From Gemmataceae bacterium (GTDB lineage Bacteria > Planctomycetota > Planctomycetia > Gemmatales > Gemmataceae): a stretch of 64,000 bases of DNA. Where the stretch lies: positions 1,069,500 to 1,133,499 of the forward strand of contig LR594585.1 of assembly GCA_901538445.1 (NCBI GenBank), given 5' to 3'. The stretch's first letter is position 1; each line of letters starts with the position of its first letter. Under the pieces are notes generated by a model. It was given only the letters and a program-made list of their open reading frames with translations. It was not told where the DNA came from and searched no databases. The position numbers and the translations under genes were made by a program. Positions 34,737 to 44,900 of this stretch are shown in pieces.

Positions 34737-35759
34737 TCACGTCGCCGGGGGCCCGGCCGGGGCCGGCCGCAGCGCCTCGCCGAGGGCGTCGAGCCTCCGG
34801 GCGAGGGTCTCCCCCGCGACCGTGCCCGCCAGCGAGCGGGCCGCCTCCCGCTCCCGGTGCAGCACCGCGACCAGCGCGTCGGTCACGACCACGGTGGTCA
34901 GCCACTTGCTCGCCAGCGCCTTGGCCGCGACGCCCAGCACCCAGGCGGGGCTCGCGTGCCCGACCCACTCGCGGAGCACCGGGTGCTCCCCGACCCACCG
35001 GGCGAGCACCACCGCTCCCGTGACCGAAAGGGCGGTCTGGCCGAGGCCGATGGCCCGCACGAGCCGGGCCGCCTGCTCCGGCGTGTTGCGGCGCAGGAGC
35101 CACGGGACCGCCAGCAGCGGCACGACCGGCGAACACGAGAGGAGCAGCAGGCCCGCGTACAGTTCGGTGTGGAACGCCACCTGCGCGAGAACCCCCATCG
35201 GGATGAGGTACGCGGCGACGCACGCCGGGGCCGCCAGCAGGGTGATCAGGCCGGGGGCACGGGACTCCGGGAGGAACCGCAGCAACACCAGCGCCGCCTT
35301 CAGCGCCCCGGGGAGCAGCGCGAAGAACGCCGGGGCCGTCACCAGTAGCAGATACCGGACCTGGTGTGTGGAGGTCCGTAGCGCGTCCGCGGGGTCCAGG
35401 TTGAAGACGGTTGAGACCGGCACTAGGAGGACGGGGAGCGGCCCCAGCACCCAGACGACCCAGGCGCCCCGTGCGAGCCGGCACGAGCGCCGCAGCCGCC
35501 GCCACGACACGAGCGCGGCCAGCGCCAGGCTCCCGCCCGCGAGCCCCGGGGCAAGGGCCCCGACCGCGACGGCCACGAGCCCCAGAACGAGCCACGGCGA
35601 GGGCGGCTCGGCCCCGAACTCGATCCGCACCTCCGCCATCGTGCCGTGAACGACGAAGGCGACGGCGAACGCCGCGAGGGCCGCGGCCAGGGTGCGGCGC
35701 CGCCACGCGGCGTACTCGTGTGGGGCCGCATCGGGGCGGTGGGGCTCGGGCGCGGTCAA
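34737..35759 (-). CDS. Multi-pass membrane protein of unknown function
   Basis: This protein has 340 residues from a TTG start that has GGGAG six nt upstream; the frame stays open to 35885, but that part is Pro/Arg-rich. About eight hydrophobic helices are visible (LAAALAAFAVAFVVHG, LVLGLVAVAVGALAPGLAGG, WVVWVLGPLPVLLVPV, YLLLVTAPAFFALLPGALKAAL and others), with an amphipathic tail (LARRLDALGEALRPAP). I recognise no family motif. It lies upstream of the kinase-PstS gene on the same strand (131 nt gap), so a functional link is possible but unproven. Confidence 0.6.
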   Translation of the reverse strand: MTAPEPHRPDAAPHEYAAWRRRTLAAALAAFAVAFVVHGTMAEVRIEFGAEPPSPWLVLGLVAVAVGALAPGLAGGSLALAALVSWRRLRRSCRLARGAWVVWVLGPLPVLLVPVSTVFNLDPADALRTSTHQVRYLLLVTAPAFFALLPGALKAALVLLRFLPESRAPGLITLLAAPACVAAYLIPMGVLAQVAFHTELYAGLLLLSCSPVVPLLAVPWLLRRNTPEQAARLVRAIGLGQTALSVTGAVVLARWVGEHPVLREWVGHASPAWVLGVAAKALASKWLTTVVVTDALVAVLHREREAARSLAGTVAGETLARRLDALGEALRPAPAGPPAT

Positions 35760-36122
35760 ACGGTTCTCCCACGGACCCGCGGGCGGAGCGGCCAGGAATC
35801 GGAGCCGGCAACCGCGACCGGCTGCGACCCGCCGCGGCGCGGGAGGCCGGAACGGCTTGTGCGGGAGGGGAATTGTAGTGATCACAGTCGCCGCTGAGGT
35901 CCAGTTGCTCCCGCCCCGTGGCCCTCGCGCTCGTGGTTCCGCCGGAGTATGGCTCCGCCACGGCCAAGGACGCCCGCGATCAGCAGAACGGTGATGCGGT
36001 CTGACGCCGGATCACGCCCGCTCCGTCGTGTGGGACGGCGTTCGGCGTCCCGGTGCCGCGCCGAGCACGCCCGCCCCAGCCGCCCCCGGTGACGGGTCAG
36101 GCATCTCCGCTCGTCGCGGCTC

Positions 36123-36620
36123 TCAACAACGCCGCCGGTTCGATTTGACCCGCTGCGCCGCAGCGCCGCCGATCCCCAGACCCACGAAGAGAACGATGCT
36201 CGACGGTTCGGGTGTGGAGATGCCTTCGGCGGGCCGGTCTCCCTGTCCTGGGTCGTCGGTCGGCCCGGGCTCGTCCGTCCCGACCGCAGGGGCGTCGTCC
36301 CCTGTCGGGGACAACGCGAACGAGCGGGCCGCCGCGAAGGGCAACGCAACGAAGGGCACCTCCGGCTGCGACGAGCCGCCCGCCGACCCTCCCGGAGCGC
36401 CGGGGTCGGATCCGCGCGGCGGGAGTCGCGTCCCGGGCACCGGCCCCGCTCCGACGCCCGACGGTGCCGCGGCTCCCGGCGCCCCGGGAGCCACGGCACC
36501 GTCGGGCAGCAGGTGCCCTCGGACGTGCGGCGCCCCGTGCGCACCGTCCCACAGCATCTCATCCTGTGTGGGGGGCGCAGACACCGCTGTGGCGAGTGAG
36601 AAGAGGAGGGGGGAGATCAT
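36123..36620 (-). CDS. PEP-CTERM sorting-signal protein
   Basis: This 165-residue protein has a short N-terminal signal peptide (MISPLLFSLATAVSA), a low-complexity Pro/Gly/Ala middle and a C-terminal STPEPSSIVLFVGLGIGG followed by an Arg-rich end (VKSNRRR). PEP + hydrophobic helix + basic tail is the PEP-CTERM signal recognised by exosortases, and an exosortase with EpsI lies at 2.8-6.8 kb. The mature protein would be a small surface or matrix protein of about 115 residues with no recognisable domain. The roughly 360 nt between this gene and 35759 hold nothing else that I can support. Confidence 0.78.
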   Translation of the reverse strand: MISPLLFSLATAVSAPPTQDEMLWDGAHGAPHVRGHLLPDGAVAPGAPGAAAPSGVGAGPVPGTRLPPRGSDPGAPGGSAGGSSQPEVPFVALPFAAARSFALSPTGDDAPAVGTDEPGPTDDPGQGDRPAEGISTPEPSSIVLFVGLGIGGAAAQRVKSNRRRC

Positions 36621-36778
36621 CTGGACGTCCCTGTCGTTGCAAGGTGCCTTGCGGTGGGCAAATAGTACGCCGCACCACGGGCTCTCGCAAGACGGGCTTT
36701 GCGGAGCCCGGCGGACGCGCCGCGCCGTCGGATCCGCACCCCCTGCTTATTCGGATTGCACGCCCGATCAAACGATGT

Positions 36779-36801
36779 AAGCCCTGGCGCTGCCAGGGCT
36801 T
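36779..36801 (-). terminator. Perfect 10-bp hairpin downstream of tRNA-Arg
   Basis: AAGCCCTGGC pairs with GCCAGGGCTT around a GCT loop, 6 nt beyond the 3' end of the tRNA on its strand. There is no strong U-run, but position and strength fit a terminator. Confidence 0.65.
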
Positions 36802-36806
36802 GCGAG

Positions 36807-36880
36807 TACACCCGAGAGGATTTGAACCTCTAACCCTCGGTTCCGAAGACCGATGCTCTATCCAGTTGAGCTACGGGTGC
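36807..36880 (-). tRNA. tRNA-Arg, anticodon TCG
   Basis: Read on the minus strand, the 74-nt sequence folds as a standard cloverleaf: acceptor GCACCCG/CGGGTGT (first pair G-U), D-arm GCTC/GAGC with AACTGGATA loop, anticodon stem TCGGT/ACCGA with loop CTTCGGA (anticodon TCG, reads CGA), T-stem AGAGG/CCTCT with TTCAAAT loop and discriminator A. The CCA is not encoded. It stands alone between the PEP-CTERM gene and a plus-strand DUF1559 gene. Confidence 0.95.
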
Positions 36881-37124
36881 GGCCACGAGAAGTGTACGCC
36901 CCGGCCGGCCCCGGCACAAGGGCGCGGCGGACCAACTTCGGGGACGAGTAGCGGTCGCGCGCCGCCGCGGCCCCGCCCGGAGTTTCCCGCATTCGCGTGA
37001 TGCCCGTTCCGCCGCCCCCTCGCGTATTCTTCAACTACCTTTCATGGGCCGGCCGCGGCGGCGACACGCCCGCTCCGCCGCCGGGCCCGCAAGTCACCCG
37101 GCGTTCGCCGGCCAGGAGAGTACC

Positions 37125-38042
37125 GTGCCCCGCTCCCGTCCCCCGCGTGGGTTCACGCTGATCGAGCTGCTGGTGGTGATCGCGATCATCGCGATCCTGA
37201 TCGGGCTCCTGCTGCCCGCGGTCCAGAAGGTCCGCGAGGCCGCCGCCCGGCTGCGGTGCCAGAACAACCTCAAGCAGTGGGGCCTGGCGGTGCACAACTA
37301 CCACGACGCGACCGGCGCGGTCCCGATGGGGGCGACGAGCACCCCGCGGCACACCTGGGTCGTGTACCTGTGGTCCTACGTCGAGCAGTCCGCCGTCGCC
37401 GCCCAGTACGGCAACACCGAGACCCAGCGGTTCGACCAGCCCCCGGCGACGGTGAACAGCTCGACAGCGTCGCCGGTCGGCACCCAGATCCCGATCTACT
37501 TCTGCCCGAGCGACCGCCCCGGCGCGTACTGGAAGGGCGACGTGTACTGGCGGAGCCGGTGCAACTACGTGGTGAACTGGGGGAACGTGACCTCGACCGG
37601 CACCTCGACCGCCGGCAAGGCCCCGTTCGGGTGGACCAACGGGAGCACCGTCGCCCCGTGGCGGACGAAGCTCACCGACATGACCGACGGCACGAGCAAC
37701 ACGCTCCTGCTGGCCGAGGTGCTGATCGCCAAGGCGGACACGGACTTCGACGGCCGCGGCGACCCGATCAACGACGACTCCGCGTTCGCGAACTTCCAGT
37801 TCATGACGATCAACGCGCCGAACTCCACGACGCCGGACAACAACGTCTGCGTGGCGACGACCGACCCGCTCATGCCCTGCACCGCGGGCGCGGCCCAGCA
37901 GGCGGCCCGGAGCCGGCACACCGGCGGGGTCAACGCGGTGCTGGCCGACGCCAGCGTGCGGTTCGTCCGCAACGGGATCCCGCAGCCGAACTGGCAGGCC
38001 GCGGGCACCATGAACGGCGGCGAAGTCCTGCCCCTCGATTGA
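37125..38042 (+). CDS. DUF1559 protein with type II pseudopilin N-terminus
   Basis: This protein has 305 residues from a GTG start with AGGAGAG eight nt upstream; no ATG is available near the prepilin motif. It begins with the prepilin motif [21 protein letters not shown] and the DUF1559 N-terminal block [33 protein letters not shown], and ends with [22 protein letters not shown]. As in the copy at 13429-14478, it is followed at once (24 nt) by a small lipoprotein gene. Expected to be processed by a prepilin peptidase and exported. The exact role of the family is not established. Confidence 0.92.
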   Translation: MPRSRPPRGFTLIELLVVIAIIAILIGLLLPAVQKVREAAARLRCQNNLKQWGLAVHNYHDATGAVPMGATSTPRHTWVVYLWSYVEQSAVAAQYGNTETQRFDQPPATVNSSTASPVGTQIPIYFCPSDRPGAYWKGDVYWRSRCNYVVNWGNVTSTGTSTAGKAPFGWTNGSTVAPWRTKLTDMTDGTSNTLLLAEVLIAKADTDFDGRGDPINDDSAFANFQFMTINAPNSTTPDNNVCVATTDPLMPCTAGAAQQAARSRHTGGVNAVLADASVRFVRNGIPQPNWQAAGTMNGGEVLPLD

Positions 38043-38066
38043 CTCAACCTCTCACAAGGACCACCC

Positions 38067-38477
38067 ATGTTTACGGTACGCATCGGTGCGGCGGTCGCGC
38101 TCCTCTTCGGTCTGGGGGCCGCGGCCGGGTGCGGCGGCGACCCGCCGTCGGCCGAGGTCAGCGGGTCCGTCACCTTCGACGGGAAGCCGGTCGAGGAGGG
38201 CGGCATCTCGTTCAGCGCGGCCAACGGCAACGCCCCGGGCGGCGGCGGCGTCATCAAGGGCGGGAAGTACACCGCCACGCGGGTGCCCATCGGCGCGACC
38301 AAGGTGAGCATCACCGCGGTGAAGGTGGTGGGGCAGAGGAAGGCCTACGACGCACCGGACAGCCCCATGACGCCGATCACGGAGCCGCTGCTCCCGGCGA
38401 AGTACAACACGGCGACCGTACTGACGTTCGAGGTGAAGCCCGGCTCGCAGACCAAGGACTTCGACCTCACGAAGTGA
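38067..38477 (+). CDS. Small lipoprotein paired with DUF1559 gene
   Basis: This 136-residue protein has a clear lipoprotein signal (AAVALLFGLGAAAGC, Cys22) and a beta-sandwich body resembling the carboxypeptidase-regulatory/transthyretin type: VSGSVTFDGKPVEEGGISFS, GGVIKGGKYTATRVPIGATKVSI, and the C-terminal FEVKPGSQTKDFDLTK. The same architecture follows the other DUF1559 gene (13018-13404). The pair is probably one transcription unit exporting an envelope complex. The binding partner is inferred only from synteny. Confidence 0.82.
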   Translation: MFTVRIGAAVALLFGLGAAAGCGGDPPSAEVSGSVTFDGKPVEEGGISFSAANGNAPGGGGVIKGGKYTATRVPIGATKVSITAVKVVGQRKAYDAPDSPMTPITEPLLPAKYNTATVLTFEVKPGSQTKDFDLTK

Positions 38478-38708
38478 GCGCTTGGGACTGGCGAGCCCCC
38501 GGCTGCCGTGCGCGCGTCGCGGCCCCGGGACTTCGGCCCACGGCCGCGGGCGCGGCGGGCGCGGCGGGCGCGGCCGCCGCGCTCCCGGCCCGTCACCCCA
38601 CCCCGTCGCCCTCCCCATTTTCCCTCCGAATACGGCACCCGCTCCTTCCGTCATCATCACTGCCGGGGTAAACTTTCAGGGACACCCGCCCGTCGGAGCT
38701 GCCACACC

Positions 38709-40424
38709 ATGTTCCGCCTCACCGGCTGCGTCGCGTCGCTGCTGCTCGTCGCGCCACTCGCACTCGCCAAGGCCCCCCCGGTCGCTGTTGCACCGGCCCC
38801 GACCCCTGTCGTCCCGAAGATGCCGCTCACCGGCCTCGCGCCGGCCAAGCCGATGTTCGACGCCTGCGTGTACCGCTACGGCGTCGGCACCGCGAACCGG
38901 GAGTGCCAGGCGTTCCTCGATCAGGCGCTCGGCATGTACTACTCGTACGTCTGGATCGAGGCGGCCCGTGCGGCCGAGACCGCCGTCGCGCTGGACCCCG
39001 AGTGCGCCTACGCCTGGCTCGTGCTGCACCGCTCGCTGGAGAAGTGGGGCAAGGGGGCGATCGCGCCGAAGGTCGGCGGGTTCGCCGCGGCGCTGGGGGC
39101 GGCCGGGCTCGCGTCGCTCCCCGACAAGATGACGAAGTCGCCGCTCGACTACTCGCTGGAGATGGCGCGGAAGCTGATGCCGCGCGCCGGGCACCGCGAG
39201 CAGTTGCTCGTCCAGGCCCGGCTCCAGGAGAAGGGCATGTGGCCGAACACCGGCCCGGACGAGCGGAAGAAGAAGGCGCAGCAGACCCTCGACGAACTGC
39301 TCACGCTGTACGAGGACGACGGCGAGGGCTGGTTCTGGCGCGCCCAGATCGCCGCCGGCGACGGCCCGCACGCCCGCGCCCCGTTCTACAAGGCGGCGCT
39401 CAAGGTGAACCCGCTCCACCCGGGCGCGAACCACGAACTGGTTCACTTCTTCGAGGAGATCCGCCGGCCGGCGCTGGGCTGGTCGTTCGCCGAGAACTAC
39501 CTGAAGTCGTCGCCGGGGGTCCCGCACGCCTTCCACATGCAGGCGCACCTCGCCACGCGGATCGGCAAGTGGGGGCCGACGACCGACTGGTCCGCGAGGG
39601 CGGTCGAGCTCCAGATCGCGTACCACAAGTACCAGGGCGTGACGCCCGGCGAGGACCACCAGTTCACGCACCACATGGAGATCCTGACCCGCAGCCTCGT
39701 CCACGACGGGCGGTTCGCCGAGGCCAGGGAACTCAAGGCGAAAGCGGAAGCGTACAAGTTCAACTTCAAGGCCGAGTGGTTCCGCATGGCGCTGGCCGAG
39801 CGGGACTGGGCCGAGTGCCAGAAGCAGGTCGACCAGTTCCGCAAGACCGACAAGGCCGGCGGGGCGTACTTCGCCGCGAGCGCGTGCCTGGCCCGCGGCG
39901 AGACCGAGCAGGCCGGCCGCGAGATCGACACGCTGCGGGCGCTCCAGCAGTCCAAGAAGAGCGACAAGTCGCTGGAGCGGCGGTTGCTGGAGGTGCAGGG
40001 CCGGTACCTGTGCCAGAAGGGCGACGGCGAGGCCGGGCTGAAGCTGCTCAAGAAGCTCGTGGACGCGACCAAGAACGACTTCGGGCACCACGCCTGGGGC
40101 AACGGGGCGGTGTACATGGAGGCGTGGGGCGTCGGCGCGCTCGAGGCCGGGAACGCCGAGGTCGCCGAGGAGGCGTTCCAGGAGGCGCTGGCGCACGACG
40201 CCGGGAGCGTCCGCGGGGCGCTCGGGCTGTGGGCGCTCTGCGACCGGCTCGGCCGCGCCGACGAGGCCGCCGGCTACCTGAAGGTGGCCCAGCGGCTGTG
40301 GTCGCGGGCCACGCCGAAGGACTTCGAGGCGCTCAAGGCCGACATGGCCCGCCGGGCGACCAAGGTCGTGCGGTCGATGGCCGAAACGTCGGCGACCGCG
40401 GCCGAGAGCGAAGACGCGAAGTGA
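38709..40424 (+). CDS. Secreted TPR-repeat protein
   Basis: This 571-residue protein has a signal peptide (GCVASLLLVAPLALAKAPP) and then helical repeats with TPR-like spacing: AARAAETAVALDPECAYAWLVL, FYKAALKVNPLHPGANHEL, VAEEAFQEALAHDAGSVRGALGLW. Conserved His-rich stretches (HAFHMQAHLATRIG, GEDHQFTHHMEIL) hint at metal or substrate binding, but no enzyme family is recognised. It is likely a periplasmic scaffold. The next gene starts 67 nt later; the gap contains a perfect 26-bp palindrome. Confidence 0.78.
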   Translation: MFRLTGCVASLLLVAPLALAKAPPVAVAPAPTPVVPKMPLTGLAPAKPMFDACVYRYGVGTANRECQAFLDQALGMYYSYVWIEAARAAETAVALDPECAYAWLVLHRSLEKWGKGAIAPKVGGFAAALGAAGLASLPDKMTKSPLDYSLEMARKLMPRAGHREQLLVQARLQEKGMWPNTGPDERKKKAQQTLDELLTLYEDDGEGWFWRAQIAAGDGPHARAPFYKAALKVNPLHPGANHELVHFFEEIRRPALGWSFAENYLKSSPGVPHAFHMQAHLATRIGKWGPTTDWSARAVELQIAYHKYQGVTPGEDHQFTHHMEILTRSLVHDGRFAEARELKAKAEAYKFNFKAEWFRMALAERDWAECQKQVDQFRKTDKAGGAYFAASACLARGETEQAGREIDTLRALQQSKKSDKSLERRLLEVQGRYLCQKGDGEAGLKLLKKLVDATKNDFGHHAWGNGAVYMEAWGVGALEAGNAEVAEEAFQEALAHDAGSVRGALGLWALCDRLGRADEAAGYLKVAQRLWSRATPKDFEALKADMARRATKVVRSMAETSATAAESEDAK

Positions 40425-40436
40425 CCCACCATTCCC

Positions 40437-40462
40437 CGCCCACGGGCCGCGGCCCGTGGGCG
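40437..40462. repeat. Perfect 26-bp palindrome
   Basis: CGCCCACGGGCCG followed directly by its reverse complement, with no loop. It lies between the TPR gene and the thioredoxin-like gene. It could be a protein-binding site or a terminator-like element. Confidence 0.75.
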
Positions 40463-40491
40463 TTCGCACTCCCACACTCCCACGACCCACC

Positions 40492-41055
40492 ATGACCCGC
40501 CTCCTTGTTGGTCTGCCCCTCACACTCGTCCTCGCACACATCCTCTCGGCGGCCGACCCGTGCGTGTCGGGCGTGCCCGTCGGCAAGCGGCCGGGGCCGT
40601 ACAGCTTCCTCGTCGCGACCGGCCCGCAGCGCGGCCAGCAGACGTGCTACGTCTGCGAGCAGCACGAGGGGAACAAGCCGGCCGCCGTGGTGTTCGCCCG
40701 CACGCTCTCGGAGCCGCTCGGCAAGCTGCTCGCGAAGCTCGAAGCGGCCGGCGCGGCCCCGGCCGCGAAGGACTCGGGGTACAAGGTGTGGTGTACCCAG
40801 CTCGCGGAGAGGGCCGACCTTGACGCGGTGGCGAAGTGGGCGCAGCAGCAGGGGCTCAAGACGGTGCCGGTCGGCGCGTTCGAGGACGCCGCCGGCCCGC
40901 CGTCGTACAAGCTCCACGCCGACGCCGACGTGACCGTGCTGCTGTTCACGAAGCAGCGGGTGGTGGCGAACTTCGCGTTCCGCGCCGGCGAACTGACCGA
41001 CAAGCAGATCGACGAGGTCCTGAAGGCCGCCCCGCAACTCTTCGAGAAGAAGTGA
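40492..41055 (+). CDS. Exported thioredoxin-fold-like protein
   Basis: This 187-residue protein has a signal peptide (LLVGLPLTLVLAHILSAADP) and a thioredoxin-like strand-helix pattern with one CxxC (TCYVCEQHEG) after the first strand (YSFLVATGPQRGQQ), then NKPAAVVFARTL, YKVWCTQLAERADL and a C-terminal VVANFAFRAGELTDKQIDEVL helix. A periplasmic redox or cargo-binding role fits but is inferred. It follows the TPR protein on the same strand and may be co-expressed. The ATG at 40492 is chosen because a longer frame would translate the palindrome. Confidence 0.72.
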   Translation: MTRLLVGLPLTLVLAHILSAADPCVSGVPVGKRPGPYSFLVATGPQRGQQTCYVCEQHEGNKPAAVVFARTLSEPLGKLLAKLEAAGAAPAAKDSGYKVWCTQLAERADLDAVAKWAQQQGLKTVPVGAFEDAAGPPSYKLHADADVTVLLFTKQRVVANFAFRAGELTDKQIDEVLKAAPQLFEKK

Positions 41056-41082
41056 CGCCGCCCGGCGGGTGGCGCAGCGCCC

Positions 41083-41496
41083 TCAGCGGCCGTGAATCCG
41101 CAAGCGCCTGAAGTCCTGGTGGGACCAGGCCGCCAGAGCCAGGAACAGCGCCCCGACGACCGCCAGCGGCACGGCCGCGCCGAGCGGCGTCGGGTAGCCG
41201 TTCAGGTCCGCGACCATCCAAACCACGTTCATCACGATCCAGCAGTTCAGCCCGAGGTCGGCCAGGAGCAGCCCCCGCTTCTGCCGCCAACCGAGGGCGA
41301 GCAGCCACACCCCCGTTACCACGGTGACGGCGGCGAAGGCGTGCGCCGGCCACGCCAGCTTGCACATCCACAGCGCGTCCATCAGGAACCACGCGACCGA
41401 GTTGAGCGGATCGACGACCCGCTTCGCGAACGACCGCGGGGGCGGGTCCTCTTCGTCACCAGATCCGCCCCGCGGTGCGTCCGCCCCTTCCATCAC
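41083..41496 (-). CDS. Four-helix membrane protein of unknown function
   Basis: This 137-residue protein has an acidic/proline N-terminus (to about 22) followed by four hydrophobic helices (VAWFLMDALWMCKLAWPAHAF, AVTVVTGVWLLALGW, LLLADLGLNCWIVMNVVWMV, AVPLAVVGALFLALAAW). No family motif is recognised. It is monocistronic, with its 3' end facing the thioredoxin-like gene 28 nt away. Confidence 0.65.
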   Translation of the reverse strand: MMEGADAPRGGSGDEEDPPPRSFAKRVVDPLNSVAWFLMDALWMCKLAWPAHAFAAVTVVTGVWLLALGWRQKRGLLLADLGLNCWIVMNVVWMVADLNGYPTPLGAAVPLAVVGALFLALAAWSHQDFRRLRIHGR

Positions 41497-41584
41497 GCGA
41501 CTCCGGTCAGGTGGTCTCGTCGGTCCCGCGCAACGATCCGTACTCGAAGGGTCGCGCTCACACGGGTTGTGCCGCGGCGCGCGG

Positions 41585-41809
41585 TTAAGCGTGCGTCGGG
41601 CACGCGCAGGCCGGGCCGGTTCGGACCCCCATCGTCAGGTTCTTCTGCAGCCGCACGTCCTTGTTCGGGAACACCCAGCACTCACCGGATTCGACCAGGA
41701 AGCAGACGAACAGCACGTAGTGGTCCTGGCTGTAGTCGATGGTCATGTGCGCGAACGCCGGGCCCTTCGGGGTGTCCAGCGGGATCGGCGGGTTCAACTG
41801 CATCATCAT
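41585..41809 (-). CDS. Small conserved planctomycete protein
   Basis: This 74-residue protein starts ATG-ATG-ATG (first ATG at 41809). The sequence MMMQLNPPIPLDTPKGPAFAHMTIDYSQDHYVLFVCFLVESGECWVFPNKDVRLQKNLTMG has the look of a short conserved protein seen across planctomycetes (xPPIPxxTPKGxAxAHxxIDY, GECWxxxNxxVRxQxNxT); its role is unknown. It ends with a Cys pair (CACP). The 167 nt upstream to the large kinase gene contain no further gene. Confidence 0.7.
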   Translation of the reverse strand: MMMQLNPPIPLDTPKGPAFAHMTIDYSQDHYVLFVCFLVESGECWVFPNKDVRLQKNLTMGVRTGPACACPTHA

Positions 41810-41976
41810 CGGGATCGTCTCGCGGTCGGCGGGTCGGTCGCACTGAACTGCACTCTTCGTGCCGACCAGTCCGCAGCGCCCCCGCCTCCCCACCGACGCC
41901 GCAGGTGCCCGGTGGGCCGACGCCGTCTGTGTCGCCGCGCCCACAGGGCGCGTGGATGGCCCGACCGCGAGCCGCT

Positions 41977-44900
41977 TCACCCGCGATCCATCGACGCGTG
42001 CGGCCCGGTGACGGGGAGCCCGGGGGCCAGCACGGCGGTCATCCGGTCCGGGCGGCGGATGCCCTGCGCCCGCATCCACGCGTCGGCGGCCGCGGCGAGC
42101 GCCGCACCGTCCGGGCCGCCGCGGAGGTGGCCCAGGCACCGCCGCGCCGCCGTGGCGTGGAGGCCCATGTCGGCCGCGTCGAACCCGTTCGCGGCGGCCG
42201 ACAGGTGCCCGGTCGCGCCCGCGGCGTCGCCCCGGAGGTGCGCGACCGCCGCCCGGAGCAACTGCGCGACCGGCTCGGACCACCCGGCGCGTTCCCGTTC
42301 GATGCGCCGGGCGTCGCGCTCGGCCGCCCGCAGGTCGCGCCGCGGGTCCGGGGCGGCGGCGGCGCGGGCCAGGGTGGACCGCGCCCGGAGGCCCCACATA
42401 TCAATTCGGATGATCGGGATCCGGAGCAGGTGCGACTCGGTGAGCCCCGCCCACTGGTCCGCGATCCGCCGGTGCGCGTCGCCGGCCCGGCCCTCGTACA
42501 GGTCGATCTGGCACTCGGCCACGAGCGCCCAGTAGTGCGCGAAGTGGAACTCCCGGCTCGGCCACCGGGCCATCGCGGCCCGCGCCTCGGCCCGCGCGCC
42601 GCCCGGGTCGTCGGCCGCGAGCCACGCCGCGCTACAGCACCCGGTCCGCAGCAGCACGTACAGGAGCACGTCGCCCCGCTCGTCGGCCTCGCGGAGGAGC
42701 GGGGGGAGCCGGGCCGCGAGGTCGCGGAGTTCGCCGAGGTGGAACAGGGCGTGGACCGCGGAGAGCAGGGCGTTGAACGTCTCGGGCAGCGCCCCCGGGC
42801 ACTCCCGGCGGCAGAACGCCAGGGCCGCGTCGGCGAGCGCGACCGTCTCCCGCCACCGGCCCTGCATCACGGTGAGGAACGGCTCGACCACCGAGATGAG
42901 CGCCCGCGGGTACGGGTCCGGGGTGCGGGCGGCCAGCTCCGCGGCGGTGTCGAGGAACCGCCGGGCCCGGGGGCGGAGCGCGGGCTCGGCCCCGATCACG
43001 AACGCCTCCCCGGCGAACCCGAGCGCGAGGTGCCGGGGGTCGCCGACCCGCAGGGCCAGCCGCAGGTGCCGGGTCGCGAACCCGAGCGCCCGCAGGTTGT
43101 CCGTGTTACCCATCGCGACGAACGCGGTCCAGTACGCTTCCAGCTTGGTGCGGTCGGCCGGTGCGACCGGTCCGGCGGCGCACCGGAACCGGTACCCGCG
43201 GGCCCAGAGCCGGGCGCGCTGCCACAGCAGCGCGAGGAGCCGCCCGCGGGGCGTGCGGGGGTACCGGGTGCCGACCGCGGCGAGGACCGCCTCAACGACC
43301 GCGTACCCCTGCTCGAACAGGCCGGCCGCCAGGAACGCGTGCGCCGCCCGGCGGCGGAGGTCGATCTGTTCCGGCCCCGAACTCGCGGCGGCCAGGGCCA
43401 GGTACGCGGGGCCGGCCTCCGCGCCCCGGCCCGCGTGCGCTAGCGCGTCGGCCAGCTTTCGCTGCCACTGCCAGTGCCGGGGGGCCAGTGGGGCCAGCGC
43501 CAGGACCCGGCGGTACAACCGGGCGGCGCGGTCGAACGCCACCGCGGCGGCCGCCTGATCGGCCGCCCGCTCGGCGAACTCGGCGGCCCGCGCGGGCTCC
43601 CCGGCCCCCAGAAAGTGGTCGCTCACCGCCTCCGGGTCCTCCGCCCCCGCGTCCCGCAGCGCCACCGCCAGGCCCAGGTGCCGCTCCTTCACGGTGGCGG
43701 GGGCCAGGCCCGCGGCCACGACGTCCCGGATCCGCGCGTGGTACGCGTCGATGAGGTCGCCCGGCCCCGGGCCGGTGGTGCGGACGAACTGCCCGGCCTG
43801 GAGCGCCGTCAGCACGTCCCGGCGCTGGAGCCCGACCCCGGCCGCGGCGCAGGCGTCCCGCTGCCGGACCGGTCGGCCCGCGACGGCGAGGGCTTCGAGC
43901 AGGGTCCGGGCCTCGGCGGGCAGCAGGGCGACCCGGCTCCGGATCACTGCGCCGAGGTCCACGTCCCGATCGGCGGCCGGCGGCGCGGCCCACACCGACC
44001 GGGCGAGCTGTTCCAGGAAGATCGGCACCCCCCCGGACTCCCGCGCGATCTGCGCCGCCCGCTCCGGGGGCCCGTCCTCACCGAGCAGGGACGCGGCCAG
44101 CTCGCGCGCCTCGGCATCGGGCAGCGCGCCGACTTCCAGCTCCCGCGCTTCGAGGGCCGCCCCGGGGGCCGCGGAGGCGGCCCCCAGCGCCCGCACGAAC
44201 GCGCTCGTCGCCAGGTTCTCGCTGCGGCAGCACCCGACCAGGAGCACCGGGGGCGGGTCCGGCGGGGCGAACGTGTCCGCCAGGAGCCGGGCGCTGTCCT
44301 CGTCGCCCCACTGGAGGTCGTCGATCGCGACGACGAGGGGCCGCTCCCGGGCCAGCGCGCCCAGGAGGTCGCGGAGCGCCGCGAACGCGCGGCGGCGGAA
44401 GTCGATCGGGTCGGTCGCCGGCCGGGCCTCGGCGGCGCGGGCCTCGACCCCGGGGGCGGCCCGGAGCGCGGGGAACAGCCGCACGAGGGGGCCGACGTCG
44501 GCCGGGAGCAACCGGGCCACCTCCCCGACCGGCCGGCCCTGGAGGTGCCCCACGAGCGCGTCGACCATGCCGTCGAACGCCTTGAACGGGAGCGACTCGC
44601 GCTCGTGGCACCGACCGACCAGGGCGACCGCACCGTCCCGGCCCCGGACCCGGTCCAGGAACTGTTCGACGAGCGCACTCTTCCCGATCCCCGACGGCCC
44701 GTGGACGCACACCACCCGGGCCTGTCCCCGCCGGGACTGTTCGAACGCCTCGTGGAGGGCGGCCAGTTCGGCGTGCCGGCCGGTGAACGCCGCGGCCGCC
44801 GTGTCCCCCGTGGGCGCTGCGACTGTCGCCGGTGCGGGTCCGCCGAGCCGGCGCAGCACCTCGGCCCCGTCCGGGCGGCCCGCCGGGTTCCGGTCGAGCA

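Noticed and set aside
35760-35885. Upstream extension of the membrane protein gene to 35885.
   Set aside because: The extra 42 residues are Pro/Arg-rich and not membrane-like, and the TTG at 35759 has a good GGGAG site.
34606-35967. Upstream extension of the kinase-PstS frame to a 1295-residue protein.
   Set aside because: The added 454 residues are the antisense shadow of the membrane protein gene on the same strand in another frame; the conserved kinase N-terminus begins at 34605.
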